Below, piece after piece: positions 1-7,402 of a stretch of 37,878 nucleotides of DNA. Each line of letters opens with the position of its first letter. The stretch's first letter is position 1. The position numbers and the translations under genes were made by a program. Location of the stretch: the NCBI GenBank assembly GCA_964550435.1, contig CAZJZI010000023.1:1-37878 (forward strand), given 5' to 3'. This DNA is from UBA11400 sp964550435 (lineage in GTDB: Bacteria > Bacteroidota > Rhodothermia > Balneolales > HLUCCA01). The notes beneath the pieces were generated by a model. The model searched no databases. It saw nothing but the letters and a program-made list of their open reading frames with translations, and was not told where the DNA came from.

Positions 1-90
1 AAAAACAGCATTGAAGCCAAAGTACGTTTCAAAATGATTTCCACAATCATTAAAAGTGGTTACGAGGACGTAAGTCCAAGTGGCCTTTAG
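1..90 (+). CDS. possible 3' end of a gene cut by the window edge
   Basis: Frame 1 is open from the first base for 29 codons and ends with TAG at 88-90. The tail reads KNSIEAKVRF and ends SPSGL, and I recognise no family. An open run of this length is not rare by chance in AT-rich DNA, so this is only a candidate C-terminus of a plus-strand gene lying mostly to the left. Confidence 0.25.
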   Translation, partial: KNSIEAKVRFKMISTIIKSGYEDVSPSGL

Positions 91-424
91 TAACTCTATT
101 AGAATTGGTTTTATTATTGTTTCCCAATTGAAACAAAACAAATAGTGTCTTTTTTTTAAAAAAAGAGCACACTAAATATCGTATTTGTTAAAGTGTAGGC
201 CGGTTCCAACTTATTTTAGTACAGATAGCAGTCGTTTGAGTAAGAGATGTAAGTGATTATAGTATTGATGTAACGTGAACCATCACGATTCTGATAATTT
301 AATAGCTCGATATATTTAGAGGACGTAACCTCAATAGACTGAGATTCAAACCGTCTGTGGTGGAGGCTGACATCTAAATTATCCAATTATTACGTTTACT
401 TTTCTTATTCAAAACGGAGGGAAG
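91..424. other. intergenic region upstream of the sigma-54 activator
   Basis: I see no gene here. There is an AT-rich imperfect inverted repeat at 144-173 (AGTGT arm pairing with ACACT, with T and A runs between) that could form a hairpin but has no T run after it. A very weak -24/-12-like string lies at 106-121 (TGGTTT-N5-TTGTT); I do not count it as a promoter. A strong ribosome binding site (CGGAGGGA) sits just before the ATG at 425. Confidence 0.5.
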
Positions 425-1417
425 ATGGGATTTACATTAGATAGTAAGCCTGTGTTGATTACTCAGAATGTGACAATGATTGATCTGTACCACAAGATTA
501 AACTGATCGCACATACAAAAGCGAACGTCCTGATTACCGGGGAGAACGGGACAGGGAAAGAGGTATTTGCAGCACTTTTACATTATCATAATCAGAATTT
601 AAACAGGACAATGGTTACCGTAAACTGTGGAGCTATACCTCACGATCTGGTTGAGAGTGAATTATTAGGTCACGAAAAAGGTGCATTTACTGGAGCTGAT
701 GCGCAAAAGAAAGGTTGTTTTGAGTTAGCGGACAAGGGTACGCTGTTTCTTGATGAGATTGGAGAAATGTCACTTTCTGCACAAGTAAAGCTACTTAGAG
801 CTGTCGAACTTGGGTCTTTTAGAAGGGTTGGCGGGAAAGAAGAAATCAAAGTGGACGTGACGTTGATTTCAGCAACCAATAAGATTTTAAATGATCAGGT
901 TAGATCGGGGAGTTTCAGAGAGGATTTGTACTATCGTTTAAATGTAGTTGAATTATATGTACCTCCGCTAAGACATAGAAAAGAGGATATTCCACTTCTG
1001 GTCGAGTTTTATCGTAATTATTATTGTGATCTTTATCAGCGAGCCGATGTACCATTCGATGACGAAAGTATGGGATTAATGAAATCGTATGACTGGCCAG
1101 GAAATATTCGTGAATTAAAGAATTGTGTTGAAAGATGCATAGTACTTTTTGAAGGTCAAACTGCTATTGGTGCTGATATGCTTCCCGGTTGTATAACCAG
1201 ATCGAATCGTTCCCAGTCAAACGGTTATCAAGGTGAACCAAACGGATACATGCACATTCCTGTAGGGACCAGTCTGGAGGAAATTGAGAGAATGGCTATA
1301 CATCAGACATTAAACTCGGTTGACAATAACAAGACCGAGGCAGCTAAGATATTGGGTTTTGCCAGAAAAACTCTTCATAACAAGTTAGACAGATACGAGA
1401 GTGAAGTGTTGGCTTGA
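425..1417 (+). CDS. sigma-54-dependent transcriptional activator without a sensory domain
   Basis: A 330-residue bacterial enhancer-binding protein that would remodel sigma-54 RNA polymerase by ATP hydrolysis. The AAA+ domain begins almost at the N-terminus. Walker A is GENGTGKE (39-46), the sigma-54 contact loop GAFTGA is intact (86-91), Walker B is GTLFLDE (105-111), the arginine-finger region is FREDLYYRLNV (164-174), and WPGNIRELKN is at 224-233. A Fis-type helix-turn-helix occupies about 287-325. There is no receiver, GAF or PAS domain, as in PspF and HrpS, so activity is probably set by a partner protein or by expression level. The start has a strong GGAGGG site. It is the first gene of the polysaccharide region and faces the GH5 lipoprotein gene. 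I infer that it drives the sigma-54 promoters listed below. Confidence 0.93.
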   Translation: MGFTLDSKPVLITQNVTMIDLYHKIKLIAHTKANVLITGENGTGKEVFAALLHYHNQNLNRTMVTVNCGAIPHDLVESELLGHEKGAFTGADAQKKGCFELADKGTLFLDEIGEMSLSAQVKLLRAVELGSFRRVGGKEEIKVDVTLISATNKILNDQVRSGSFREDLYYRLNVVELYVPPLRHRKEDIPLLVEFYRNYYCDLYQRADVPFDDESMGLMKSYDWPGNIRELKNCVERCIVLFEGQTAIGADMLPGCITRSNRSQSNGYQGEPNGYMHIPVGTSLEEIERMAIHQTLNSVDNNKTEAAKILGFARKTLHNKLDRYESEVLA

Positions 1418-1442
1418 TAAATATTTAAAAACGTTTTTTGCA

Positions 1443-1476
1443 CAAAAAAACCGGGATCCATTTAAGAATCCCGGTT
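1443..1476 (-). terminator. rho-independent terminator of the GH5 lipoprotein gene
   Basis: A 9-bp perfect stem (AACCGGGAT at 1449-1457 with ATCCCGGTT at 1468-1476) has a 10-nt loop. Read on the minus strand it is followed by a run of eight T, the A run at 1443-1450. It lies about 65 nt after the stop codon at 1542. On the plus strand there is no T run after the stem, so it serves mainly the minus-strand gene. Confidence 0.85.
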
Positions 1477-1541
1477 GAGATGCGAGTCATATTGAACCTG
1501 ATCATATTTTGATGTTAGGTTCTAAACGAACCCTCTATCGC

Positions 1542-3800
1542 CTAACGTTGATTTTTCAGATTTGTAATATGATTTTTGAAGTCATTATAAAGCTCGGTAT
1601 CAGCTCGTCCTCCAGGGTAACAAATGTTACCACCGAATTCCCAGCATTTGGTCCCATCTGCTGTTAGCTGCCACAGAACATTTCCATCAAGTTGAATGGT
1701 TTGGGCATGCTGATAAAGAGCGCTATACATGGTTTTAACGCGGTCGTCACCCCATCCAGCAAAACCAAATTCGCCGATCATGAATGGTTTTCCCGAATTC
1801 TCAGCGATTTTTTTGTGATCACTAAGCCATGCACGTTGGCCTTTGAGAAGACTTTCATTAATGGTATTGCCAAACCCATATTCGGCAGGATACCAATGAG
1901 CGTTACCGAAGTCGATTTCAGGAATTGCAGTATTCATCACATAACTGGTACCTTCATTGGCTCTCAGAGCGTATGTATTGCTATACTCGGCAACTGAATA
2001 CACAGATGGAGTTCCCTCATCAAAACCCTCTTCACCAGTTGAAACCAGGTGATTTGGATCAATTGATTTGATGTACTGTGCAATACTTCTGTACCAGTCT
2101 CGAAGGACCGATGGGTTCGCACCCGGATTACGTCCTTCGTTCATGATTTGCCATGCCATTATAGCTGGTTCGTCCTTATACGCTACTCCAGTCACAGTAT
2201 TGACCCTGTTTAACAGCATTTTGATATAGTCTTTATACCACTTCTGCGTATTGCTGTTGGTAAGGAAGAACTGCATGTTCACTGACGGATTACTTGCGCC
2301 AGCCCATGTATTGTACTGACACACTCCACCAAGTTGGTCCCAGAAATTGATGAAAGGTATTATGAAACGAACGCCGTGTTCTTTACCCTTGGCAATGACG
2401 TTGTCCAAATCTTGCAACGCTGATTCGCTATATACCCCTGGTGATGTTTGAATCACGTTTTCATTGGCATCATTCTTACTGTAACCACAGTCGTATCCGT
2501 CATAGAATCCCCACATTCTGATCACAGTTATCCCTGCATCCTGAAACGTGTCCATAGCACGGTCTACTACTGCTGGGTTTAACTTTTCATAGTTTGGCAG
2601 ATAATATGCATTCGTTCCAGCAAACCTCATTACTGATCCGTTGTCTACAAAATCAGAGTTTTGCACAGTAACAAAAGCACCCTGATTAGTCGGAGGAGGC
2701 GATGTTGGAGGTTCGGTCGGAGGAGGCGATGTTGGAGGTTCGGTCGGAGGAGGCGATGTTGGAGGTTCTGTTGGAGGTGTTGATTGAGTACCTGTTGTAA
2801 AGCTCCATCCATCACTCCAGGATTCCCCTGTTGTATCATTGTGATTTCTAACACGCCAGTAATATTTCTTTTGTGCAACTAGTCCAGAAGGGGTGTATGA
2901 AGTACCAGATACTTTCTCTTGTTTAATTACGGAATTAAACGAACTATTGTCAGATAGTTGATATAAATAGTCCGTCACCTGATTCATTGGTTTCCAACTG
3001 AAAGTCAGATTTAGTGAAACTTTATCTGCATTATTAACAGGTGCTATAAGCTGTACCCTTGTGATAACACCAGTATCGACACCTGCAGGCCCAGTCGTGA
3101 AACTCCAAACTTCAGACCAGCTGTTTCCTGCAGTATCTGCCTCTGGACGCACTCTCCAGAAATATTTCTTTTGGTGAACCAATATAGTCGGTAAAAAAGA
3201 AGTACCAGTTACGGTTTCCTCTTTAATAACTGAACTAAAAGTAATATTATCAGATAGTTGATAAATATACTTTGTTGACTGAAGGTAAGGTTCCCAGGTA
3301 AATGTCAGATTAGTAGACACTTTATCTGCATTATTAACTGGTGAGATAAGAACAACCGATTTCAAGGTAGATGTCGATGTTTCAAAGGCACCAGTAATAA
3401 AAGTCCTTACTTTCGACCACGATCCATTCGTGTTAGTTTTATTCGAAAATACTTTCCACCTGTATAGGGTTTTTGGTTTAAGTGTAATCGTTGTCAGTGA
3501 GTTTTCTAAAACAGTCGTATCAATAACGGAATTATTAAAGTTTTTTGTTTCAGATAGGAGAACCCGATAAGATACTGCACCATCGATCTTTTGCCAGGTC
3601 AGATTCGTCGACAATGGTTGAACCGTAGAGTTGTCTAATGGTTCAATGAGATCAATTGGAGCTACTTCTTCGGGATTCGGTGCATTTGAATTAATATCGT
3701 CACATTGAACGAGTGCGAATATTATCAATGCAGCATACAGAATAGGTGTATATACACGTTTCATGGTGAGCATGTGTTTGAGATTGAGCTTGACAAACAT
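1542..3800 (-). CDS. GH5 glycoside hydrolase lipoprotein with fibronectin-III-like repeats (mannanase-like)
   Basis: A 752-residue lipoprotein. The N-terminus is a lipoprotein signal with lipobox LVQC (Cys33) followed by DD. Three FN3-like repeats of about 90 residues follow (roughly 45-340), each ending in a WSxxWSFTTG-type strand, then a Pro-rich linker built from three TEPPTSPPP units, then a GH5 catalytic domain (about 373-745). The acid/base Glu is probably in IMNEGRNPG (Glu555) and the nucleophile in MIGEFGF (Glu677), which resembles the endo-beta-mannanase group. I chose the ATG at 3800 for its AGGA site. An ATG at 3764 gives a shorter, more classical lipoprotein signal, and a TTG at 3833 looks weak. 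Role inferred: surface or periplasmic trimming of the polysaccharide made by this locus. It is paralogous to the next gene upstream. Confidence 0.88.
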   Translation of the reverse strand: MFVKLNLKHMLTMKRVYTPILYAALIIFALVQCDDINSNAPNPEEVAPIDLIEPLDNSTVQPLSTNLTWQKIDGAVSYRVLLSETKNFNNSVIDTTVLENSLTTITLKPKTLYRWKVFSNKTNTNGSWSKVRTFITGAFETSTSTLKSVVLISPVNNADKVSTNLTFTWEPYLQSTKYIYQLSDNITFSSVIKEETVTGTSFLPTILVHQKKYFWRVRPEADTAGNSWSEVWSFTTGPAGVDTGVITRVQLIAPVNNADKVSLNLTFSWKPMNQVTDYLYQLSDNSSFNSVIKQEKVSGTSYTPSGLVAQKKYYWRVRNHNDTTGESWSDGWSFTTGTQSTPPTEPPTSPPPTEPPTSPPPTEPPTSPPPTNQGAFVTVQNSDFVDNGSVMRFAGTNAYYLPNYEKLNPAVVDRAMDTFQDAGITVIRMWGFYDGYDCGYSKNDANENVIQTSPGVYSESALQDLDNVIAKGKEHGVRFIIPFINFWDQLGGVCQYNTWAGASNPSVNMQFFLTNSNTQKWYKDYIKMLLNRVNTVTGVAYKDEPAIMAWQIMNEGRNPGANPSVLRDWYRSIAQYIKSIDPNHLVSTGEEGFDEGTPSVYSVAEYSNTYALRANEGTSYVMNTAIPEIDFGNAHWYPAEYGFGNTINESLLKGQRAWLSDHKKIAENSGKPFMIGEFGFAGWGDDRVKTMYSALYQHAQTIQLDGNVLWQLTADGTKCWEFGGNICYPGGRADTELYNDFKNHITNLKNQR
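2689..2769 (-). repeat. 27-bp tandem repeat, three copies, coding for the Pro-rich linker
   Basis: Three adjacent 27-bp units (2689-2715, 2716-2742, 2743-2769) differ only at the last base of the third copy. Each encodes nine residues of the TEPPTSPPP linker between the FN3-like repeats and the GH5 domain. The near identity at DNA level indicates recent duplication, so copy number may vary between strains. Confidence 0.95.
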
Positions 3801-4120
3801 GTTCCATCCTAGCTGGAAAAGAAGACATAGCAACTAATACCTAGACAGAAACTTGCTTTGAGCGTTTTATGTAATGAAATTCGTCAGGAAAGGCATCAAC
3901 CAGAATTGGATCAATAGATTTGTGATCCTAATTGGGGAGGAGCTTAGGTAAATAACTCTGATGTGCCAGAAATGTTGCTTATATATTGAAATAAATTTCA
4001 AATATCACAGGTGTATTTTTTTAACTATATGTGAAACAATGGACTAAGAGCAATAATTAATCTTCAAATTAATTTATATTCACAGTAAAGACCATTAAAA
4101 TAACGTAAATATATAAGTAT
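3801..4120. other. intergenic region between the two GH5 genes
   Basis: AT-rich, with no gene seen. A lone TGGCAC (minus strand, 3963-3968) has no -12 element at the right spacing, so no sigma-54 promoter is supported here. No clear terminator for the upstream gene is visible, so read-through from the long operon into the GH5 lipoprotein gene remains possible. Confidence 0.5.
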
Positions 4121-5386
4121 TTATTTTAGTGGTACCGCATTGAAATGGCGATTATGTTCTAAAAACCTCAAAAATAGTTTAGTGTCAATTCTTCCGGCTG
4201 GCCAGCAGATATTCCCGCCCGACTCGGTACATTTGGTATAATCTGAAGTTAATTGCCATAGTAGGCTCCCGTCGAGATTGATTTCGACTGCCGTTTCCCA
4301 CAACATAGTGTACACTGTATAAACCCTTTCGTCTCCCCATCCCGGAAAACCATACTCTCCCAGAATGAACGGTTTATTAATCATTCGGGCAATTTTTGCA
4401 TGGTCTTTAAGCCATGCATCTTGCGCGAGTAGCAAGTTCTGTGTGACTGTGTGACCATATCCATATTCGGATGGGTACCAATGCGCATTGCCGTAATCAA
4501 TTTCTGGAATGGATGTGTTCAGTAGGTAACTTGTGCCTTCATTTGCCCTCAGAGGATATCGGTTACTGTATTGTTCCAATGAGTAAACGGCTGGTTGGTT
4601 ATGATCGAATCCTTCTTCACCGGTACCAACGAGGTGGTTTTGATCGATCGATTTAATGTATTTAGCTATTTCTGTGTACCAATCGCGCAAAACTTCAGGG
4701 TTGTTACCTGGATTCCGACCTTCGTTTATGATTTGCCACGAAAAAATGGCTGGTTCATCTTTATATGCTACACCAGTAAACGTATTTACTCGATTAAGTA
4801 ACATGTGGATATATTTTTTGAACCATATCTGGGTATTCTCATTCGTCATAAAGAATTCCATATTGTTAGATGGTTTATCAGCTCCGGCCCAAGTATTGTA
4901 TTGACAAATTCCACCCAGCTCATCCCAGTAATTTGTAAAAGGGAGAATAAATCGAATGTTATATTGATTGCCTAATGCGATAACATAGTCCAGATCTATC
5001 AGAGCTTGCTCATTATAAACCCCGGCAGAAATCTGTATGACGTTCTCGTTTGGATCTATGGCACTATAGCCACAGTCAAAACCATCATAAAATGCCCACA
5101 TCCGAACTACCTTTACTCCAGCTGCTTTAAAGGTATCAAATGCTCTGTGGACAACAGAACGATCTATTTTAATGTAATTTGGCAGATAATAGGCATTTGT
5201 TCCAGCGAATCGGAATTCATGTCCGTCTAAGGTAAACCCACCGTTTTCAACCTCAATGAAACTGCTTTCTTCATTTCCGAATATCTTTGTTTCGATATCT
5301 GTCGTTTGGGATTTTACATATGTTGGTAAAATCGTAATGATCAAGAGTGTAAGAATCGGTACGAATTTTCTATATATTTTTATCAT
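4121..5386 (-). CDS. secreted GH5 glycoside hydrolase (mannanase-like), single domain
   Basis: A 421-residue GH5 enzyme with a type I signal peptide (hydrophobic 8-20, likely cut after VKS at 24-26). It aligns over its whole catalytic part with the GH5 domain of the neighbouring lipoprotein: shared RFAGTNAYYLPNY, CQYNTWAGA, INEGRNPG (acid/base Glu222), NAHWYP and LGEYGFPGWGDE (nucleophile Glu344). It lacks the FN3 repeats, linker and lipobox, so it should be soluble in the periplasm or exported. Its ATG overlaps the TGA of the GNAT gene (ATGA), showing translational coupling and placing it at the end of the long minus-strand operon. The substrate is inferred: probably a beta-mannan-like backbone, possibly the locus's own polymer. 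GH5 is broad, so the bond cleaved is not certain. Confidence 0.9.
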   Translation of the reverse strand: MIKIYRKFVPILTLLIITILPTYVKSQTTDIETKIFGNEESSFIEVENGGFTLDGHEFRFAGTNAYYLPNYIKIDRSVVHRAFDTFKAAGVKVVRMWAFYDGFDCGYSAIDPNENVIQISAGVYNEQALIDLDYVIALGNQYNIRFILPFTNYWDELGGICQYNTWAGADKPSNNMEFFMTNENTQIWFKKYIHMLLNRVNTFTGVAYKDEPAIFSWQIINEGRNPGNNPEVLRDWYTEIAKYIKSIDQNHLVGTGEEGFDHNQPAVYSLEQYSNRYPLRANEGTSYLLNTSIPEIDYGNAHWYPSEYGYGHTVTQNLLLAQDAWLKDHAKIARMINKPFILGEYGFPGWGDERVYTVYTMLWETAVEINLDGSLLWQLTSDYTKCTESGGNICWPAGRIDTKLFLRFLEHNRHFNAVPLK

Positions 5387-6159
5387 AACTGAGTCGAATT
5401 ATTAACTGGTATTGCCTTTTTATCTTGAGATACTTGAACACCCTTGGTCTTTTTAGTGCTTGATTTTGACACACTTCCTGACTCAGTGACTTTTTCAAAA
5501 TGTTTGCATATTGAAACCGTAACTGGATGAAATGAAATTGATCTTTTAAAGAATATCCATCTATCTTCTCGAATCAAATACGGGTAGAATCCAGCTCTAC
5601 TACATCCTTTCAATGATGCGATGTTGGTAATGTCTACAAATGTGTTTACTCTCCTTACATTCAAAATAGCGGCCTTTTCACATATAGTGGACATTGTCAT
5701 TGGCATAATCTGGAGGCCACGATACGCAGGATGTGTAAATGCTCCCTCCAGTAATGCTTCGGACTCGTTTATCTCGGGGAAGGACTCTTTGAAATAGGCT
5801 CTCATTTTCTTGCTATCATGATGTTGAATGAGCCATTGCATATAGACTGGTCTGCCATTGGTCGTTTCAGCAACGTAGCATGTAGGAATATTGGCTTTCA
5901 CAATGCCAAGCTGGTTGCTAATTGTTCGTGGATCAACGGTATTATGTGCTGATAAATCTAGTAAATCTACGACATCCTCATTTTTAAGAGGTCGTACGTT
6001 GATCTTGATTTTTGCGTCGGGTGTTTCGAAGTTCATGCTTAAATCACGTTGAAGACCCAATGAAATGGATTGTGACCAAAGTCGTTTTCTTAGTTCATTA
6101 AGAAGAATTTGAATTTTACCCTGACTAATCAGTCGGATAGCAGTCGTGAATTTAGACAT
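5383..6159 (-). CDS. GNAT-family N-acyltransferase
   Basis: A 258-residue protein whose middle (about 52-205) has a GNAT fold: a beta strand ending LLEGAFTHPAYRGLQIM, which matches the acetyl-CoA pyrophosphate-binding region (a degenerate R-x-x-G-x-x), followed by a helix and the NxxSLKGCSRAGF C-terminal motif typical of GNATs. The last 40 residues are Ser/Lys/Thr-rich and look disordered. It has no signal peptide, so it acts in the cytoplasm, probably acylating an amino-sugar or sugar nucleotide precursor. It lies in the Wza-to-GH5 operon, 28 bp after the GH18-like gene, and overlaps the GH5 gene by 4 bp. The acyl donor and acceptor cannot be read from sequence. Confidence 0.72.
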   Translation of the reverse strand: MSKFTTAIRLISQGKIQILLNELRKRLWSQSISLGLQRDLSMNFETPDAKIKINVRPLKNEDVVDLLDLSAHNTVDPRTISNQLGIVKANIPTCYVAETTNGRPVYMQWLIQHHDSKKMRAYFKESFPEINESEALLEGAFTHPAYRGLQIMPMTMSTICEKAAILNVRRVNTFVDITNIASLKGCSRAGFYPYLIREDRWIFFKRSISFHPVTVSICKHFEKVTESGSVSKSSTKKTKGVQVSQDKKAIPVNNSTQL

Positions 6160-6187
6160 TATGAATTATGGTTAATGGGTCAAATTG

Positions 6188-7378
6188 TTATTTACGAACG
6201 TGTGGTTTAATGACATCCATTAATGGATTTATGGGTGAACCATTTCGATGATGTCCTGCACTGAGATCCCAAATCATTAAGCCACCAAGTCGATTCGATT
6301 TGATGTAATCGATTTTCGACGTAATAGATTGTTCATTGTCAAAGCTTATGAACGATTTAGGATCATCTAACTCAAGAAAAGATGCGTGTGCCTGATTGTC
6401 CCAGATGTATTCATTCAGGTCATAAGATTTGGATAGGTCCGAATAGGGGACCACTTTGTACAGTGCCTGGTTTTCGGTAGGCCAACCATCCCATTTTTCC
6501 TGAATGTGAAGATTTTGCCAAACGGAACCATAGAAACTTATAGAAAAGCCAATTTTAGATCTATCGACTCCTGATTTTACCCATTCCACTACTCTTAAAT
6601 TAATTGAAGGTAAGAACTGAGTAGTGTTTTCCAGAGTGAGATTATTTCGATTGTACAACGGAGTTTGATGCCAGGTCATCCATCCTCGCCAAGGTCGCGA
6701 CATTCCATAGGTCAGGATGTTAATCTGGTCGAAGTGTTTCTGAATCGAGCTGAATAGCGAACTCATTCCACTGGCATTTGTCACACCAGCGGTGAGTAAT
6801 GGCCTTTGGTTATTGGATGTTCGAAGCGTATCAAAGGTACTGCTTAACTGACGAACAAACGTCCTGTAGTGGGCAAAATCTTGCAGTTCTATGGGTGTCA
6901 TGTTTAGGCTGACTCCATCGAAGCCATACGTTTTTATTATGCTTGAAATTGTCTCAATAAATTGATTTCTACAGGAGTCGATTGCAGTACTAAATCCTTC
7001 GTAATTGGTACTTCCTCCAACGCTGAATAAAATCTTTGTATCGTTAGCATGAGCTGCTCTTACAATGTCATTTAACCGATCAGAGTTGAAATTATGTCTG
7101 AAAGCGGGATCCAAACTGAGCTCTGGTGTTCCGTCGGGGGCAATACTTAACGCAAAATAGGTCATGTGTGTCATTGCGTTCCAGTCTATATCGCTTGTTA
7201 ACATTATCCCGCTATTTATTTGTTCAGTTTGGGGATTATGTTGCCACGAAACAAGGTATGCGTTGACCCATATGTCTTCGTTTGTTGGTTTACCGGAGTT
7301 GTTATCGAAAACATCACACGAGATGAACGTGCTGCAAAGCAGAACTGCGAGAATTTGATAGGATCGGTTGTAATTCAT
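6188..7378 (-). CDS. GH18-like lipoprotein, probably non-catalytic
   Basis: A 396-residue lipoprotein (signal 1-20, lipobox FISC, Cys21, followed by Asp). The barrel matches family 18 chitinase-like proteins: ILFSVGGS strand at 116-123, then the strand-4 signature region FDGVSLNM at 153-160, and a C-terminal GGLMIWDLSAG. In active GH18 enzymes the signature is DGxDxDxE. Here Asp154 and Gly155 remain, but the next two Asp and the catalytic Glu are replaced by Ser157, Asn159 and Thr161. Known GH18 pseudo-enzymes of this kind bind glycans, so I infer a sugar-binding or scaffold role at the membrane rather than hydrolysis. It lies 24 bp downstream of the WecA-type gene in the same operon. Confidence 0.82.
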   Translation of the reverse strand: MNYNRSYQILAVLLCSTFISCDVFDNNSGKPTNEDIWVNAYLVSWQHNPQTEQINSGIMLTSDIDWNAMTHMTYFALSIAPDGTPELSLDPAFRHNFNSDRLNDIVRAAHANDTKILFSVGGSTNYEGFSTAIDSCRNQFIETISSIIKTYGFDGVSLNMTPIELQDFAHYRTFVRQLSSTFDTLRTSNNQRPLLTAGVTNASGMSSLFSSIQKHFDQINILTYGMSRPWRGWMTWHQTPLYNRNNLTLENTTQFLPSINLRVVEWVKSGVDRSKIGFSISFYGSVWQNLHIQEKWDGWPTENQALYKVVPYSDLSKSYDLNEYIWDNQAHASFLELDDPKSFISFDNEQSITSKIDYIKSNRLGGLMIWDLSAGHHRNGSPINPLMDVIKPHVRK

Positions 7379-7402
7379 AGTAGTTGGAATACAGATTAAC
7401 AG

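Noticed and set aside
144..173. AT-rich inverted repeat as a terminator of the gene left of the window
   Set aside because: The stem is almost only A and T, is imperfect, and has no T run after it.
3801..3833. Upstream TTG start for the GH5 lipoprotein
   Set aside because: Rare start codon without a good ribosome site; it pushes the signal peptide even farther from the N-terminus.
3953..3968. Possible minus-strand sigma-54 promoter before the GH5 lipoprotein gene
   Set aside because: TGGCAC is present, but the -12 position reads AGTTA.
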